Source of the DNA: Bacteroidales bacterium
Lineage (GTDB): Bacteria; Bacteroidota; Bacteroidia; Bacteroidales; UBA12077
Length of the DNA: 64,000 bases
NCBI GenBank assembly: GCA_018334675.1
Contig: JAGXLL010000005.1
Coordinates: 1 to 64,000, forward strand
Reading direction: 5' to 3'
A model generated the notes under the pieces. It saw nothing but the letters and a program-made list of their open reading frames with translations. It made no database searches and was not told the DNA's origin. How positions within the stretch are numbered: the first letter of the stretch is position 1; each line of letters starts with the position of its first letter. Positions 17,597 through 27,444 of this stretch are shown here, one piece after another. Position numbers and translations under genes: made by a program.

Positions 17597-18816
17597 CTAA
17601 GTCTCTGCTGGGCGTGCCGGAGTTCCTTTTCCCCTTTATCGGTCAGGCTCAGCATTTGTCCATCCTGTGGATCTTCCCTCAGATATCCATCTCCAAAGAG
17701 TTGCTCTACGGTTTGGGCGGCTGTCTTTTTAGCTGCTGAGCTATCAGCCAGGCCAAAAGCTTGCAGCTGGGGGATCTGCTCGAAGTCGACTGAAACAACG
17801 GCTTCCTGATACAGTTGGTCGCGGGTGCGGATGCGACCGCGGTCGATCTCGGAGAGGAACCAGCGGATCATATGCCGCTGGCGGTGTTTCTCGAAAAACT
17901 GAAAGCCATAGCCCGAGAGGTCTACCTTGCCTTCCTTTTGTTGTTTGATCATATCCACCAGCAGGTCCCAGGCCCCTTTAAGGATCATCAGGGCGATGAT
18001 CAGACCAACGATCAGATCAAGCACGGGCAGACCCAGCCAGGAAGCCAGGAAGCTGACACCCACCCCACCTGCCACCAGCAGGTGGTTTCTGGAATCCACG
18101 GATTGGGCCACGACCGGCATGGACCCGGCTGCTACTCCGGTATATCGCTGATAAACCCACAAAATAGCTGACAAAGCTGCTGATACAGCTACCGCAACAA
18201 ATGCCAGCCCGTCGGGCTGCATCACCGATCCTTCTATAAAACGGGTTACCGACTCCCAAAGGGCATATCCACCGGTTGCCACCATAAAAGCCAGCAACAT
18301 GAAACCGGCAATGTGTTCTTTGCCGGAGCGGATCCCCAGGTACACGATCACACTAGAGAGGGCATCCATGGCTGTATCCAGGGCATCATTGAGCAGGGCT
18401 ACCGACCCCGAAAGCATGGCTGCCGGAAACTTGATCAGGCTGAGGATCAGATGGGCAAGAAAAGTGATCTGGGATACGGCCTGGGGCTGCATCATCGATC
18501 TAAACTTGCTACCGGCCTTTTTCAACTCGGCCAGCATCTTCTCTGCTTCCCGACGGCCCTTCTCGGTTAGTTCCCAGGTATGATCGGCCTCATGATAAAC
18601 GACCCAGCCGGCTTTCTGCATGGCATGGAGGTTGGGTTTGAGGAAGGCGCCCATTCTGGCTTCCTTCAGGGCCACAGGGGTATAAAACATTCCGAACCGC
18701 CGGGCCAGAATACGAAAATGGTCGCCTATCTGCTCCAGGGTCCTGGCCCCGTCAATCAAAGCCGAAGCAATAGCCCAGCGCTGGCCGTGGTCGTGCTTTT
18801 GTTTTTTTGAAGTCAT
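17578..18816 (-). CDS. Cation diffusion facilitator (CDF)-type transporter with N- and C-terminal winged-helix-like extensions
   Basis: Central SGSVALLNDALDTAMDALSSVIVYLGIRSG (CDF TM2) and AQSVDSRNHLLVAGGVGVS (TM5); N-term HAMQKAGWVVYHEADHTWELTEKGRREAEKML and C-term LFGDGYLREDPQDGQMLSLTDKGEKEL resemble winged-helix wings. Confidence 0.78.
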   Translation of the reverse strand: MTSKKQKHDHGQRWAIASALIDGARTLEQIGDHFRILARRFGMFYTPVALKEARMGAFLKPNLHAMQKAGWVVYHEADHTWELTEKGRREAEKMLAELKKAGSKFRSMMQPQAVSQITFLAHLILSLIKFPAAMLSGSVALLNDALDTAMDALSSVIVYLGIRSGKEHIAGFMLLAFMVATGGYALWESVTRFIEGSVMQPDGLAFVAVAVSAALSAILWVYQRYTGVAAGSMPVVAQSVDSRNHLLVAGGVGVSFLASWLGLPVLDLIVGLIIALMILKGAWDLLVDMIKQQKEGKVDLSGYGFQFFEKHRQRHMIRWFLSEIDRGRIRTRDQLYQEAVVSVDFEQIPQLQAFGLADSSAAKKTAAQTVEQLFGDGYLREDPQDGQMLSLTDKGEKELRHAQQRLRRWHGT

Positions 18817-19169
18817 GATTTGAATATGCAGTTATATGAGCCTCCTGATCGACAATAATCAACAAGCGCTCATTCAAATGTACAAAATTAATTGGATCCC
18901 TGTTGGATCCTATCAACCCTTAGTCTTATGAAAATCCCATATCCAACCATGCTATATCCTATTTAGAATGATTTAAACCAGTAGATTATATCAAGCACTC
19001 TTCTTATAACTCTGATTATTTGATAAATGGAAAATAAACAATCAGGTTTGTAGGGTGCGATTTGAATGAAGTTTAGGTAAATAAGATCAGGATAAAAAGG
19101 AATTACACCCACGAATAGGACGGATGACAGATGCAACACACTGATTCACAGAGAACAAGGCGGACGCTG

Positions 19170-20039
19170 TTATTCCCTGAGAAAATGGTTGTTCTTCAAA
19201 ATTTTCTCAAGTTTAGAAAGGCTGTCGCGCTTAATCTGACGGATCCGTTCTGAGGACATTTCAAGTTTCAGGGCGATACGTTGCAGGGAACAGATGGGGG
19301 TACCATTCAGTCCGAAAGACATGGTCAACACCTCTGCCTCACGGGTAGAAAGTTTTTCCAGGGCTCTTTGTACATTGATCGCTAAAGACTCCCGGATCAG
19401 GTGATCATCGGGTGAAGCTGTATCTCCGGCTTGAATCAAATCATAAAGGCCTGCTCCGTGATGCTCGGCATTATCCTGGACGAGGGGTTTATCGAAGGAA
19501 ATATGCGGACCCTTAATGTAATTGGCCTTTTTTATCTTATCATCAGACAGTTGCAGATGTTGAGCTATCTCGTCCTCGGTAGGTTCGCGCTCATATTCCT
19601 GCTCGAGATAAGGGATGGCTTTGCTGATTTTGTGGATCGAAGCCACCTGATTCATTGGCAGGCGGATCATCCGGGTTTGCTCGGAGATGGCCTGAAGGAT
19701 GGCCTGCCGGATCCACCAGACGGCATAGGAAATAAACTTGAAGCCTTTGGTCTGATCAAACTTCCTGGCGGCTTTCACCAGGCCCAGGTTACCTTCATTA
19801 ATAAGATCTGCCAGGGACAATCCCTTAAACTGATACTGTTTGGCCACCGAGATGACAAAACGCAGGTTAGCGGCTACCAAAGTGCTAAGAGCTTCTTCAT
19901 CACCTTTTTTGATGCGAATAGACAATTCCACTTCCTCTTCAGCAGTGACCAGCGCGTATTTGCTAATTTCCCTGAAATAGTGTCCGAGAGACTCATCTGT
20001 TCGCGGGGTCAGCTGTTTGGTAATGGTTAATTGTCGCAT
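19170..20039 (-). CDS. RNA polymerase sigma-70 factor (RpoD/SigA-like), probably a paralogue
   Basis: NLRFVISVAKQYQFKGLSLADLINEGNLGLVKAARKFDQTKGFKFISYAVWWIRQAILQAISEQTRMIRLP; 289 aa like Bacteroidetes SigA but region 4 divergent. Confidence 0.92.
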   Translation of the reverse strand: MRQLTITKQLTPRTDESLGHYFREISKYALVTAEEEVELSIRIKKGDEEALSTLVAANLRFVISVAKQYQFKGLSLADLINEGNLGLVKAARKFDQTKGFKFISYAVWWIRQAILQAISEQTRMIRLPMNQVASIHKISKAIPYLEQEYEREPTEDEIAQHLQLSDDKIKKANYIKGPHISFDKPLVQDNAEHHGAGLYDLIQAGDTASPDDHLIRESLAINVQRALEKLSTREAEVLTMSFGLNGTPICSLQRIALKLEMSSERIRQIKRDSLSKLEKILKNNHFLRE

Positions 20040-20086
20040 GTAAACCTGTCTTCAAGTAAAAGAAAAGCCTTGTAATCAGAAGCGTT

Positions 20087-21172
20087 CTATACGGCCTTGA
20101 TATTTTTCTGGGCCTGCTTGTACTCGCTTTTCAACTGATTGAAAACTTTTCGCACGGTGGAAATGCTTTTGACCTTACCGGCGTTCACGCCTGTAAAGGC
20201 AAATCCGTTGTCCATGTTGCCCTGATAGGCAGAGAGCAGCGCTTCCGCTATGCAGTAGGTAGTGGTCTTCGGGTCGCATGATTTGATGCAATGATGTCGG
20301 CACACAGAGGGCCGGCGTTTGCCTTCCTCTGCTTCCTGCAAGAAATGGTTGGAGAGGGACCGGCCAGGCATACCCACCGGGCTTTTAATAATCCGAATAT
20401 CCTGCTCACCAGCCTGAACGAAGGCATCCTTAAAAGCTCCGGAGGCATCACACTCTTCGGTGGCAACAAAACGCGTGCCCAGCTGTACGGCTGCTGCTCC
20501 CCGACTAAGAAACTGATGCATATCGGCTCCGGTATAGATGCCACCAGCGGCGATCACAGGTATCTTCTGATTATATTGCTCTTCTATTTGATGGGTAACC
20601 TCCAGGACATCGTCCACCAAGTTCTCCAGCCTGTTGGCTTCATCCTGAAGTGCCTCGGCTTTGAAACCCAGATGCCCGCCTGCCTTAGGACCCTCTACGA
20701 CGATGGCATCCGGCAAATAATTGTAGTTCTGCTTCCACTTCTTAGTGATGATGGAAGCTGCCCGTGCCGAGGATACGATGGGTACCAGCCTGGTATTACT
20801 CTCTTCACCCAGATAGCCAGGCAAATCAAGGGGCAAACCGGCTCCGGCAAAGATGATATCGATGCCTTCTTCAATGGAGGTGCGCACCATGTCCCTGAAA
20901 TTGGTGATCACCGACATGATGTTCACACCCAAAACGCCCCGGGTCTTTTCCCGGGCCTTTCTGATCTCCCTGCGGATGGCATCAATGTTGCGTTGGCGGT
21001 ATTGACGGTGTGTCTCATGGCCGATCAGTCCAATGCCGACCGACGAGATAACCCCGATGCCACCCATATTGGCAACTGCCGATGCAAGACCTGACAGGGA
21101 AACACCGATACCCATTCCCCCTTGTACGATGGGAATGGGTATGGTAAGATCTCCTATATTGATTGATCTCAA
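20087..21172 (-). CDS. Nitronate monooxygenase (2-nitropropane dioxygenase family)
   Basis: PIPIVQGGMGIGVSLSGLASAVANMGGIGVIS; EGPKAGGHLGF; PVIAAGGIYTGADMHQFLSRGAAAVQLGTRFVATEEC. Confidence 0.92.
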   Translation of the reverse strand: MRSINIGDLTIPIPIVQGGMGIGVSLSGLASAVANMGGIGVISSVGIGLIGHETHRQYRQRNIDAIRREIRKAREKTRGVLGVNIMSVITNFRDMVRTSIEEGIDIIFAGAGLPLDLPGYLGEESNTRLVPIVSSARAASIITKKWKQNYNYLPDAIVVEGPKAGGHLGFKAEALQDEANRLENLVDDVLEVTHQIEEQYNQKIPVIAAGGIYTGADMHQFLSRGAAAVQLGTRFVATEECDASGAFKDAFVQAGEQDIRIIKSPVGMPGRSLSNHFLQEAEEGKRRPSVCRHHCIKSCDPKTTTYCIAEALLSAYQGNMDNGFAFTGVNAGKVKSISTVRKVFNQLKSEYKQAQKNIKAV

Positions 21173-21201
21173 ATCTAATGTCGTTTTAGCGTTCTACATA
21201 A

Positions 21202-21396
21202 CTATTCTACATGAACAGCCTTCAAGCCTTTGTCACCCTCCTGAACTTCAAATTCAACCTGTTGATCGGGAGTAAGACCCTTGTCAGCGTGAACCAGTCC
21301 GGTGCGGTGCACAAAGATATCTTTACCGTTATCCTGTTCAATGAAGCCATATCCTTTGGTTTCGTTGTACCATTTTACTTTTCCTTGTGTCATCAT
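21202..21396 (-). CDS. Cold-shock domain protein
   Basis: MMTQGKVKWYNETKGYGFIEQDNGKDIFVHRTGLVHADKGLTPDQQVEFEVQEGDKGLKAVHV; RNP-like motifs. Confidence 0.92.
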   Translation of the reverse strand: MMTQGKVKWYNETKGYGFIEQDNGKDIFVHRTGLVHADKGLTPDQQVEFEVQEGDKGLKAVHVE

Positions 21397-21397
21397 C

Positions 21398-21658
21398 TTA
21401 TCTGTTAAAATTGTCTTTCTTGGGTTTGGCTTCATTCACCTTCATTACCCTGTCCTCATAGCTGGCTCCGTTGAGCTCCTCTATGGCATTCTTAGCTTGT
21501 TCGTCATCTTCCATGATGACAAAACCAAAACCTTTGCTTCTGCCACTGAATTTGTCGGTAATCACTTTGGAAGATTCAACTGTTCCAAATTCCTGAAATA
21601 CTTCCTTCAGGTCATTTTCATCAACCTTGTAATCAAGGTTTCCTACATAAATGTTCAT
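21398..21658 (-). CDS. RNA recognition motif (RRM) RNA-binding protein
   Basis: MNIYVGNLDYKVDENDLKEVFQEFGTVESSKVITDKFSGRSKGFGFVIMEDDEQAKNAIEELNG; RNP2 and RNP1 present. Confidence 0.95.
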   Translation of the reverse strand: MNIYVGNLDYKVDENDLKEVFQEFGTVESSKVITDKFSGRSKGFGFVIMEDDEQAKNAIEELNGASYEDRVMKVNEAKPKKDNFNR

Positions 21659-22081
21659 TGTAAATATTTGTTAATGGTTTGCCCCTAACGATCAAACGAT
21701 AGGCTGCAATGGGAAAGAAATGGCAAGGGGGGCTTCCGAACCCGGGGTTCATAAAAACTGCCCAGCTGAGCTTCACCGATGCAAAGCCAAAGTTTAGCCG
21801 AGAAAAGGCTTAAAATGTAGATTTAAAAAAGAGGAGCGGTTAAGGAAAAAGGGTTGGGGAAATTCATTAATCAATAAAGGCACCAAATCTTAAATCGGTA
21901 CAAAGATACTTTAATTTTTCCAGATGGGAATATATATCACAAATTATTTTAAAATAAATTCAGGATCAGGCATGAGTCCGGGGTATTGCTCCCCATATAA
22001 GTCCATCCCTACGAAAGGGGTCATTCCATATACATGTACCCCGGGAAATCTCCTTTTACAGCAATCATTCAGACACGGCCT

Positions 22082-23059
22082 TTACCTGTCGGGATTATAT
22101 GCACAGCGGAACCCCAGGTTAAACAGGGAGGTCTCAATGGTGTTCTTAGAACGGTAGGTGACCGAATAACTCTCGGCCCCGGCCTGATCATAAAAGAAAG
22201 ATCCTCCCCGAATCACCCTTACTTTGGTATTTTCACGGATAGATGCCTGGCTGCCCGGATAAGCATGATAGACATCGCGGCACCATTCCCAGACATTGCC
22301 GGCCATGTCGCTCAGCCCGCTGGGATGCTCTCCGTAATGCCCCACGGGTGAGGTAAGTTTAAAGCCATCAGCGACCTTTGGATTTTGAATCGTGCCCTGC
22401 CACACATTGGCCCGATATCGACCATTGGTCTGAACCTTGTTGTTACCCCACGGATAGCGGGCCTCCAACTTACCCCCATTTGTTGCGGCATATTCCCACT
22501 GTTGCTCGCTGGGAAGCTGCTTGCCGGCCCACTGGCAATAAGCACGTGCATCCCGCCAGCTCACCTGGGTGACAGGATGGTTTTCCTTTGCTTTCGGACC
22601 GGATGGTCCCAGAGGGTACTCCCAATTGGCACCATCTACCAGGTTCCAACGTCCCTGGTCAAAAAGAAAAACCCCCGCGTTGCCATAGGAGTCGGCATCG
22701 GTACTGTATCCTGTTTCTTCTACAAAACGACGGAATTCAGCTACCGTAACGGGGTGCTTATCCAGATAGAAAGGTTTCACCTGTTGTTCATGGACCGGCT
22801 GTTGATCGGGTGCTCCCCCTTCGTTGCCCATCATAAAACGGCCAGCTTCAAAATAAACCATCCCTGTCGTGTCGGGGGCCGAAGCCTTCAAATGCTCGGA
22901 AGAGGAATCAGCAGCTTGTTCTGTAGCCTTATCCCGGGTCTTTTCCTGATCGTCCTGCGAAGGTTTGGACTGATTCTTACAGGATATACCGGCAAAGACA
23001 AGAAATAGAAACATCAGGGCAAGCATTCCAAAATTCCGGGAATTAAATCCTTTTTTCAT
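22082..23059 (-). CDS. Formylglycine-generating-enzyme (SUMF1)-family lipoprotein
   Basis: GRFMMGNEGGAPDQQPVHEQQVKPFYLDKHPVTVAEFRRFVEETGY...HPVTQVSWRDARAYCQWAGKQLPSEQQWEYAA...RGGSFF; lipobox AGISC. Confidence 0.9.
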   Translation of the reverse strand: MKKGFNSRNFGMLALMFLFLVFAGISCKNQSKPSQDDQEKTRDKATEQAADSSSEHLKASAPDTTGMVYFEAGRFMMGNEGGAPDQQPVHEQQVKPFYLDKHPVTVAEFRRFVEETGYSTDADSYGNAGVFLFDQGRWNLVDGANWEYPLGPSGPKAKENHPVTQVSWRDARAYCQWAGKQLPSEQQWEYAATNGGKLEARYPWGNNKVQTNGRYRANVWQGTIQNPKVADGFKLTSPVGHYGEHPSGLSDMAGNVWEWCRDVYHAYPGSQASIRENTKVRVIRGGSFFYDQAGAESYSVTYRSKNTIETSLFNLGFRCAYNPDR

Positions 23060-23347
23060 AACAGGCAGCTTATGGGTTCAATACTCTGGCAAATGTAAAC
23101 ATTGTTAGGCTAAAAACATAATCACTCCTGACTCTTACAACGATATCCAGACCTATATATAAGAAATAATTCTAACCTCTCATTCTTCCTAAACGAACAG
23201 AGTGAAGTTTGTCAATGCGTTAAGGGTTGCCGGTTGGATGAAGGTAGCCCCGCATCAATAAAAAACCCGGCCGGAATTTTTGTAATAAAAAACTAGATAT
23301 GGACACCCATCTATTTGAAGGTATCAGAAAACCCAAAACCGAATGTT

Positions 23348-24211
23348 ATGAAAAAAATCACGAGCTTACTCCTGACAATAGTTATTTTTGTCTTCACCAC
23401 ATATGGTCAGGACAATGGCAGCAGCCGCCTGTGGAAGATCTCCGGGAAAAACCTGGAGCAACCTTCTTACCTTTACGGAACCTTCCATCTGCTATGTCCC
23501 GATGACCTGCAGATTCAGGACAAGGTGACCCAAGCCATGGATGCCAGTGATCAATTGGTATTGGAACTGGATTTTGACGATCCCTCGGTGATGCCCACCA
23601 TTCAGCAACATATGACTTTTACGGACGGCACCAGCGCAAAGGATTATCTGAATGAATCACAATATAAGATGGTATCCGACTTTTTCCGCGACAGCCTCAA
23701 CCTGCCCTTTGAGCGATTGGCGACCCTCAAGCCTTTTTTCCTCTCATCGATGACCCTGATGCATTTCCTGGGTTGCCAGCCGGTAAGCTTTGAGCAGCAA
23801 CTCACCAGGATGGCCGGTGAGCGGAATATGGAAGTCAAAGGGTTGGAAACCGTCCAGGAACAGATCGATTTCATAGACAACCTGTCGATGGCCTATCAGA
23901 AGAAAATGCTTTTGGAGAACCTGAAAAACTATGACACCTCAAAGGCGATGTTTGACAGGATGGTAGATTACTATCTCAGCGGCAACCTGGAAGGGCTGAT
24001 CTCCATCAGCGAGAGTTATATGAGCAAAGATTATGCTGAATTCAAGGAAGAACTGTTAACCAAAAGAAATATGAGATGGGTTCCTGCCATCGAGGAGCTG
24101 GTTGGGGACAAGACTTCTTTCATTGCGGTGGGTGCTGCACACCTGCCCGGCAAAGATGGTGTGATCCGCCTGCTTGGTGAGGCTGGATATCAGGTAGAGC
24201 CTGTATATTAG
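23348..24211 (+). CDS. TraB/GumN family protein
   Basis: LWKISGKNLEQPSYLYGTFHLLCPDDLQIQDKVTQAMDASDQLVLELDFDDP; SFIAVGAAHLPGKDGVIRLLGEAGYQVEPV. Confidence 0.9.
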   Translation: MKKITSLLLTIVIFVFTTYGQDNGSSRLWKISGKNLEQPSYLYGTFHLLCPDDLQIQDKVTQAMDASDQLVLELDFDDPSVMPTIQQHMTFTDGTSAKDYLNESQYKMVSDFFRDSLNLPFERLATLKPFFLSSMTLMHFLGCQPVSFEQQLTRMAGERNMEVKGLETVQEQIDFIDNLSMAYQKKMLLENLKNYDTSKAMFDRMVDYYLSGNLEGLISISESYMSKDYAEFKEELLTKRNMRWVPAIEELVGDKTSFIAVGAAHLPGKDGVIRLLGEAGYQVEPVY

Positions 24212-24306
24212 ATACCCGCCGGGCTCAATTCAAGCCCTTCCCATATTCCCGGGCCCGAACGACCCAACCCCCGCCGTTCCCTTGATCAAAGGTTGTTCAG
24301 CAAAGA

Positions 24307-25338
24307 TCACACGTTTTTATAATATTCCACGTCCTTTTTGTTGTTCAAATCGTCCACCTTTTCAATCAGGGCGGTTCGCTGCTCATCCGTAAGCTGTTCA
24401 AAACGTTTGGCCATGGCGACCTTTTCCCGGATCAACTGCGGATTTTCTGCACCGGTGATCAGCACACTCACAGGTAATGACCAGGCAAAGGAAAGGGCTT
24501 CCTCTATGTTGATATGGCCGGGTACAACCGGATTATTGGTATCCCAGATGGCATCGCCCCGCTGTACCTTTTTATTGAAGAAACGGCCGTCGGCCAGAGT
24601 CTTCATGGCCAAAACCCCCATGTTGCGATCCATCAGTCTTTGCATCAGGGTACGGATAAAGCTGTGTTCTGCACCGGCATCCACCACATTGACAGGGAGT
24701 TGACAGGTGTCGAAAAAAGAAGACCCGGTTTTGTCCAAGATGCGGGCATGGGCATAAGGATTATTATGGCCGGTAAATCCCACATAGCGTACCTTCCCTG
24801 ATTTCTTGGCTTCTGCGATCACCTCGAGTACTTCATTCTCTATACGTTTATCCACATCTTCCGGGGTTTGCAAGGAATGAACCTGCCACAGATCAATGAC
24901 ATCGGTATTGAAACGTTTCAGGGAACCTTCCAGGTGTTGGCGGGTGGTTCGAGCATCGGTAGAATAAGTCTTGGTCATAAGAAAAATATCATCCCGGTAT
25001 TTGGGTATCAGGTACTTACCATAACGCTCCTCGCTGAGGCCATCGCTGTATGATTCGGCATTGTCGAAAAAACGAATCCCGCCTTCCAGGGCAGCCTCGA
25101 TGGTGGCCTGGGCCTCCTTCTCAGTGGTCCAGCCAATATGATAACCACCAAGGCCCAGCATGGTAACCTTTTCTCCTGTATTTCCAAGCTTTCTTAGGGG
25201 CAACCTTTGACCTATCGGGTCTGTGGCCAGACTACCGGAGCCACCTGTTGAAAAGCCCCTGTAAGGGATCATCATACCTGCCGTTAGGCCAGCCAGGGTT
25301 TTAAGAAAATTTCTGCGGTCAGATGGTTTTTTTCTCAT
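24307..25338 (-). CDS. Aldo/keto reductase with Tat-like signal
   Basis: MRKKPSDRRNFLKTLAGLTAG; LRKLGNTGEKVTMLGLGGYHIG; DVIDLWQVHSL. Confidence 0.9.
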   Translation of the reverse strand: MRKKPSDRRNFLKTLAGLTAGMMIPYRGFSTGGSGSLATDPIGQRLPLRKLGNTGEKVTMLGLGGYHIGWTTEKEAQATIEAALEGGIRFFDNAESYSDGLSEERYGKYLIPKYRDDIFLMTKTYSTDARTTRQHLEGSLKRFNTDVIDLWQVHSLQTPEDVDKRIENEVLEVIAEAKKSGKVRYVGFTGHNNPYAHARILDKTGSSFFDTCQLPVNVVDAGAEHSFIRTLMQRLMDRNMGVLAMKTLADGRFFNKKVQRGDAIWDTNNPVVPGHINIEEALSFAWSLPVSVLITGAENPQLIREKVAMAKRFEQLTDEQRTALIEKVDDLNNKKDVEYYKNV

Positions 25339-25596
25339 AATATAGATTTTGAAGGTTTTACAGAATAAAGCAATTGAATGCGGGTGGAACGGATGTATAG
25401 TAGTCTTACAAGTTACTAAAAATGCAGAAAAAATGAAAATACCCTCCCCGCCCGACTGAAAAAACTGTTATTTAAAAGACTCGCTACACACAAGCCTGTT
25501 TTTACAGCATCGTAGAAATACCTTAAGGCTGAATATTGATAGCATACTAAGGTACAACAATGTACGTTTTATTTTGTTATAAATATAAACAAGGTA

Positions 25597-25626
25597 TTTG
25601 AAAAGTTATAGATTATTTTACCTTTG
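25597..25626 (+). promoter_or_regulatory. Bacteroidetes-type sigma-A promoter for the AMP-ligase gene
   Basis: TTTG (25597-25600), 18-nt spacer, TACCTTTG (25619-25626); fits the TTTG / TAnnTTTG consensus, about 20 nt upstream of ATG 25647. Confidence 0.65.
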
Positions 25627-25646
25627 AATCTTTTTGGAGATATGTT

Positions 25647-27293
25647 ATGGCGGAAGATATTAAACTGACCCTCCCTGATTTGTTCAGTGAGACGGTGAGA
25701 AAGCATGGGAAGAGAGACGCGCTTGCCTTTGCAGGGGAAAAACCCAGGACATACGAAGAATTAAACCGGGAAATCCGGTCTTTGATGGCGTACCTGGAAT
25801 CTATGGGTGTGAAGTCCGGTGACAAGGTGGCCATACTCAGTGCCAATATGCCCAACTGGGGCATCACCTATCTGGCTGCCACCTTTATGGGAGCCGTTGC
25901 TGTGCCATTGCTGCCCGATTTTCATCCCAATGAGATCAGTCACATCCTCAACCATTCCGAATCCGGGGTATTATTTGTCTCTAAAGGCCTTCTAAACAAG
26001 GTATCAACGGAGAACAAACCCCATCTGGAACATATGATCCGCATCGATGATTTCACTCCGCTGACAGCCGACAAGGGCACCCCTTATTTTAATCCTGTGG
26101 CTGAACCTGAACATTCCTATCAGGTAGATGAGCAGCAGCCCGCCTCAATTATTTATACCTCAGGCACCACCGGCAAGTCAAAGGGGGTTGTGTTGTCCCA
26201 TAAAAATATTGCTTTCACGGCCACCAAAGTATTGAAAATTCAAGAAGTTTTACCGGGTGACCGGTTCTTGTCCATCCTTCCCCTTTCCCACACCTATGAA
26301 AATACGCTGGGATTCATTATTCCCATGTTCAACGGTGCGTGTGTTTATTATCTCAGCAAGCCGCCAACCCCGGCGATCTTGCTCCCGGCACTCAAGAAAG
26401 TAAAACCCACGCTGATGCTCTCTGTGCCGATGGTCATAGAAAAAATCTATCGCACAAAGGTCCTTCCCGGGCTCACCGGCAAGTGGTACATGAGGATGCT
26501 TTATCAGCTCCCGCCGGTTCGAAAAAAACTTCATCAGGTTGCGGGTCAAAAACTGATGCAAACCTTCGGCGGACAACTCAGATTTTTTGGTATCGGTGGG
26601 GCCAAACTGAACCATCAGGTAGAGAAATTCCTGCGCGAGGCCCGTTTCCCCTACGCCATTGGATATGGGTTAACTGAAACGGCTCCTCTGCTGGCAGGTA
26701 CCAACGCCGAAAACACCCAATTGCAATCCACCGGTCCTGCTATGGAAGGTGTAGAACTGAAGATTAACAACCCCGATCCGCTCACGGGTGAAGGCGAGAT
26801 ATGGGCCCGGGGCGACAATGTCATGATGGGGTATTACAAAGAACCCCAACTGACCCGGGATGTTATCACCGAGGATGGCTGGTTCAAAACCGGTGACCTG
26901 GGCGTATTGGACAGCAACAACTTCCTCTATATCAAGGGTCGACTCAAAAACATGATCGTTGGAGAAAATGGTGAAAACATTTATCCTGAAGAGATCGAAT
27001 CGGTGATCAATAACTTCAAACACGTAGTGGAATCATTGGTAGTGCGTAAGAAAGGCAAGCTGGTAGCCATGGTCCATTTCAATAAGGAAGAGATCATTCA
27101 GAAATACCAGGAATTGCGTGAAGAGATGCACCAGTATGCCGAAACCAAGGTAGAGGAGCTGCGCCAGGAACTGCGTGATTACATCAACGCCCGGGTAAAT
27201 CGTTTTTCAAGGGTTCAGACCATCTTCATCCAGAATGAACCTTTCCAAAAAACAGCCACCCACAAAATCAAGCGGTACCTTTATAACCGCTGA
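25647..27293 (+). CDS. AMP-dependent synthetase, long-chain fatty-acid-CoA ligase-like
   Basis: ASIIYTSGTTGKSKGVVLSHKNI; YGLTETAPLLAG; GWFKTGDLG. Confidence 0.92.
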   Translation: MAEDIKLTLPDLFSETVRKHGKRDALAFAGEKPRTYEELNREIRSLMAYLESMGVKSGDKVAILSANMPNWGITYLAATFMGAVAVPLLPDFHPNEISHILNHSESGVLFVSKGLLNKVSTENKPHLEHMIRIDDFTPLTADKGTPYFNPVAEPEHSYQVDEQQPASIIYTSGTTGKSKGVVLSHKNIAFTATKVLKIQEVLPGDRFLSILPLSHTYENTLGFIIPMFNGACVYYLSKPPTPAILLPALKKVKPTLMLSVPMVIEKIYRTKVLPGLTGKWYMRMLYQLPPVRKKLHQVAGQKLMQTFGGQLRFFGIGGAKLNHQVEKFLREARFPYAIGYGLTETAPLLAGTNAENTQLQSTGPAMEGVELKINNPDPLTGEGEIWARGDNVMMGYYKEPQLTRDVITEDGWFKTGDLGVLDSNNFLYIKGRLKNMIVGENGENIYPEEIESVINNFKHVVESLVVRKKGKLVAMVHFNKEEIIQKYQELREEMHQYAETKVEELRQELRDYINARVNRFSRVQTIFIQNEPFQKTATHKIKRYLYNR

Positions 27294-27444
27294 CATCAGC
27301 CAGCCGGTAACATTCATAGACCCCCTTGCAGGCTTTATTGTAAAAGGCCGGAGAGATTTCTTATGACCCGGATCGCAAAAACCCGGTTGCAGAACAACCT
27401 GAAACAAACACCAAACCATCGGCTGGTGCCGGTGGTTTTTTATC

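Noticed and set aside
20291-21094. 267-aa plus-strand ORF
   Set aside because: Antisense to nitronate monooxygenase.
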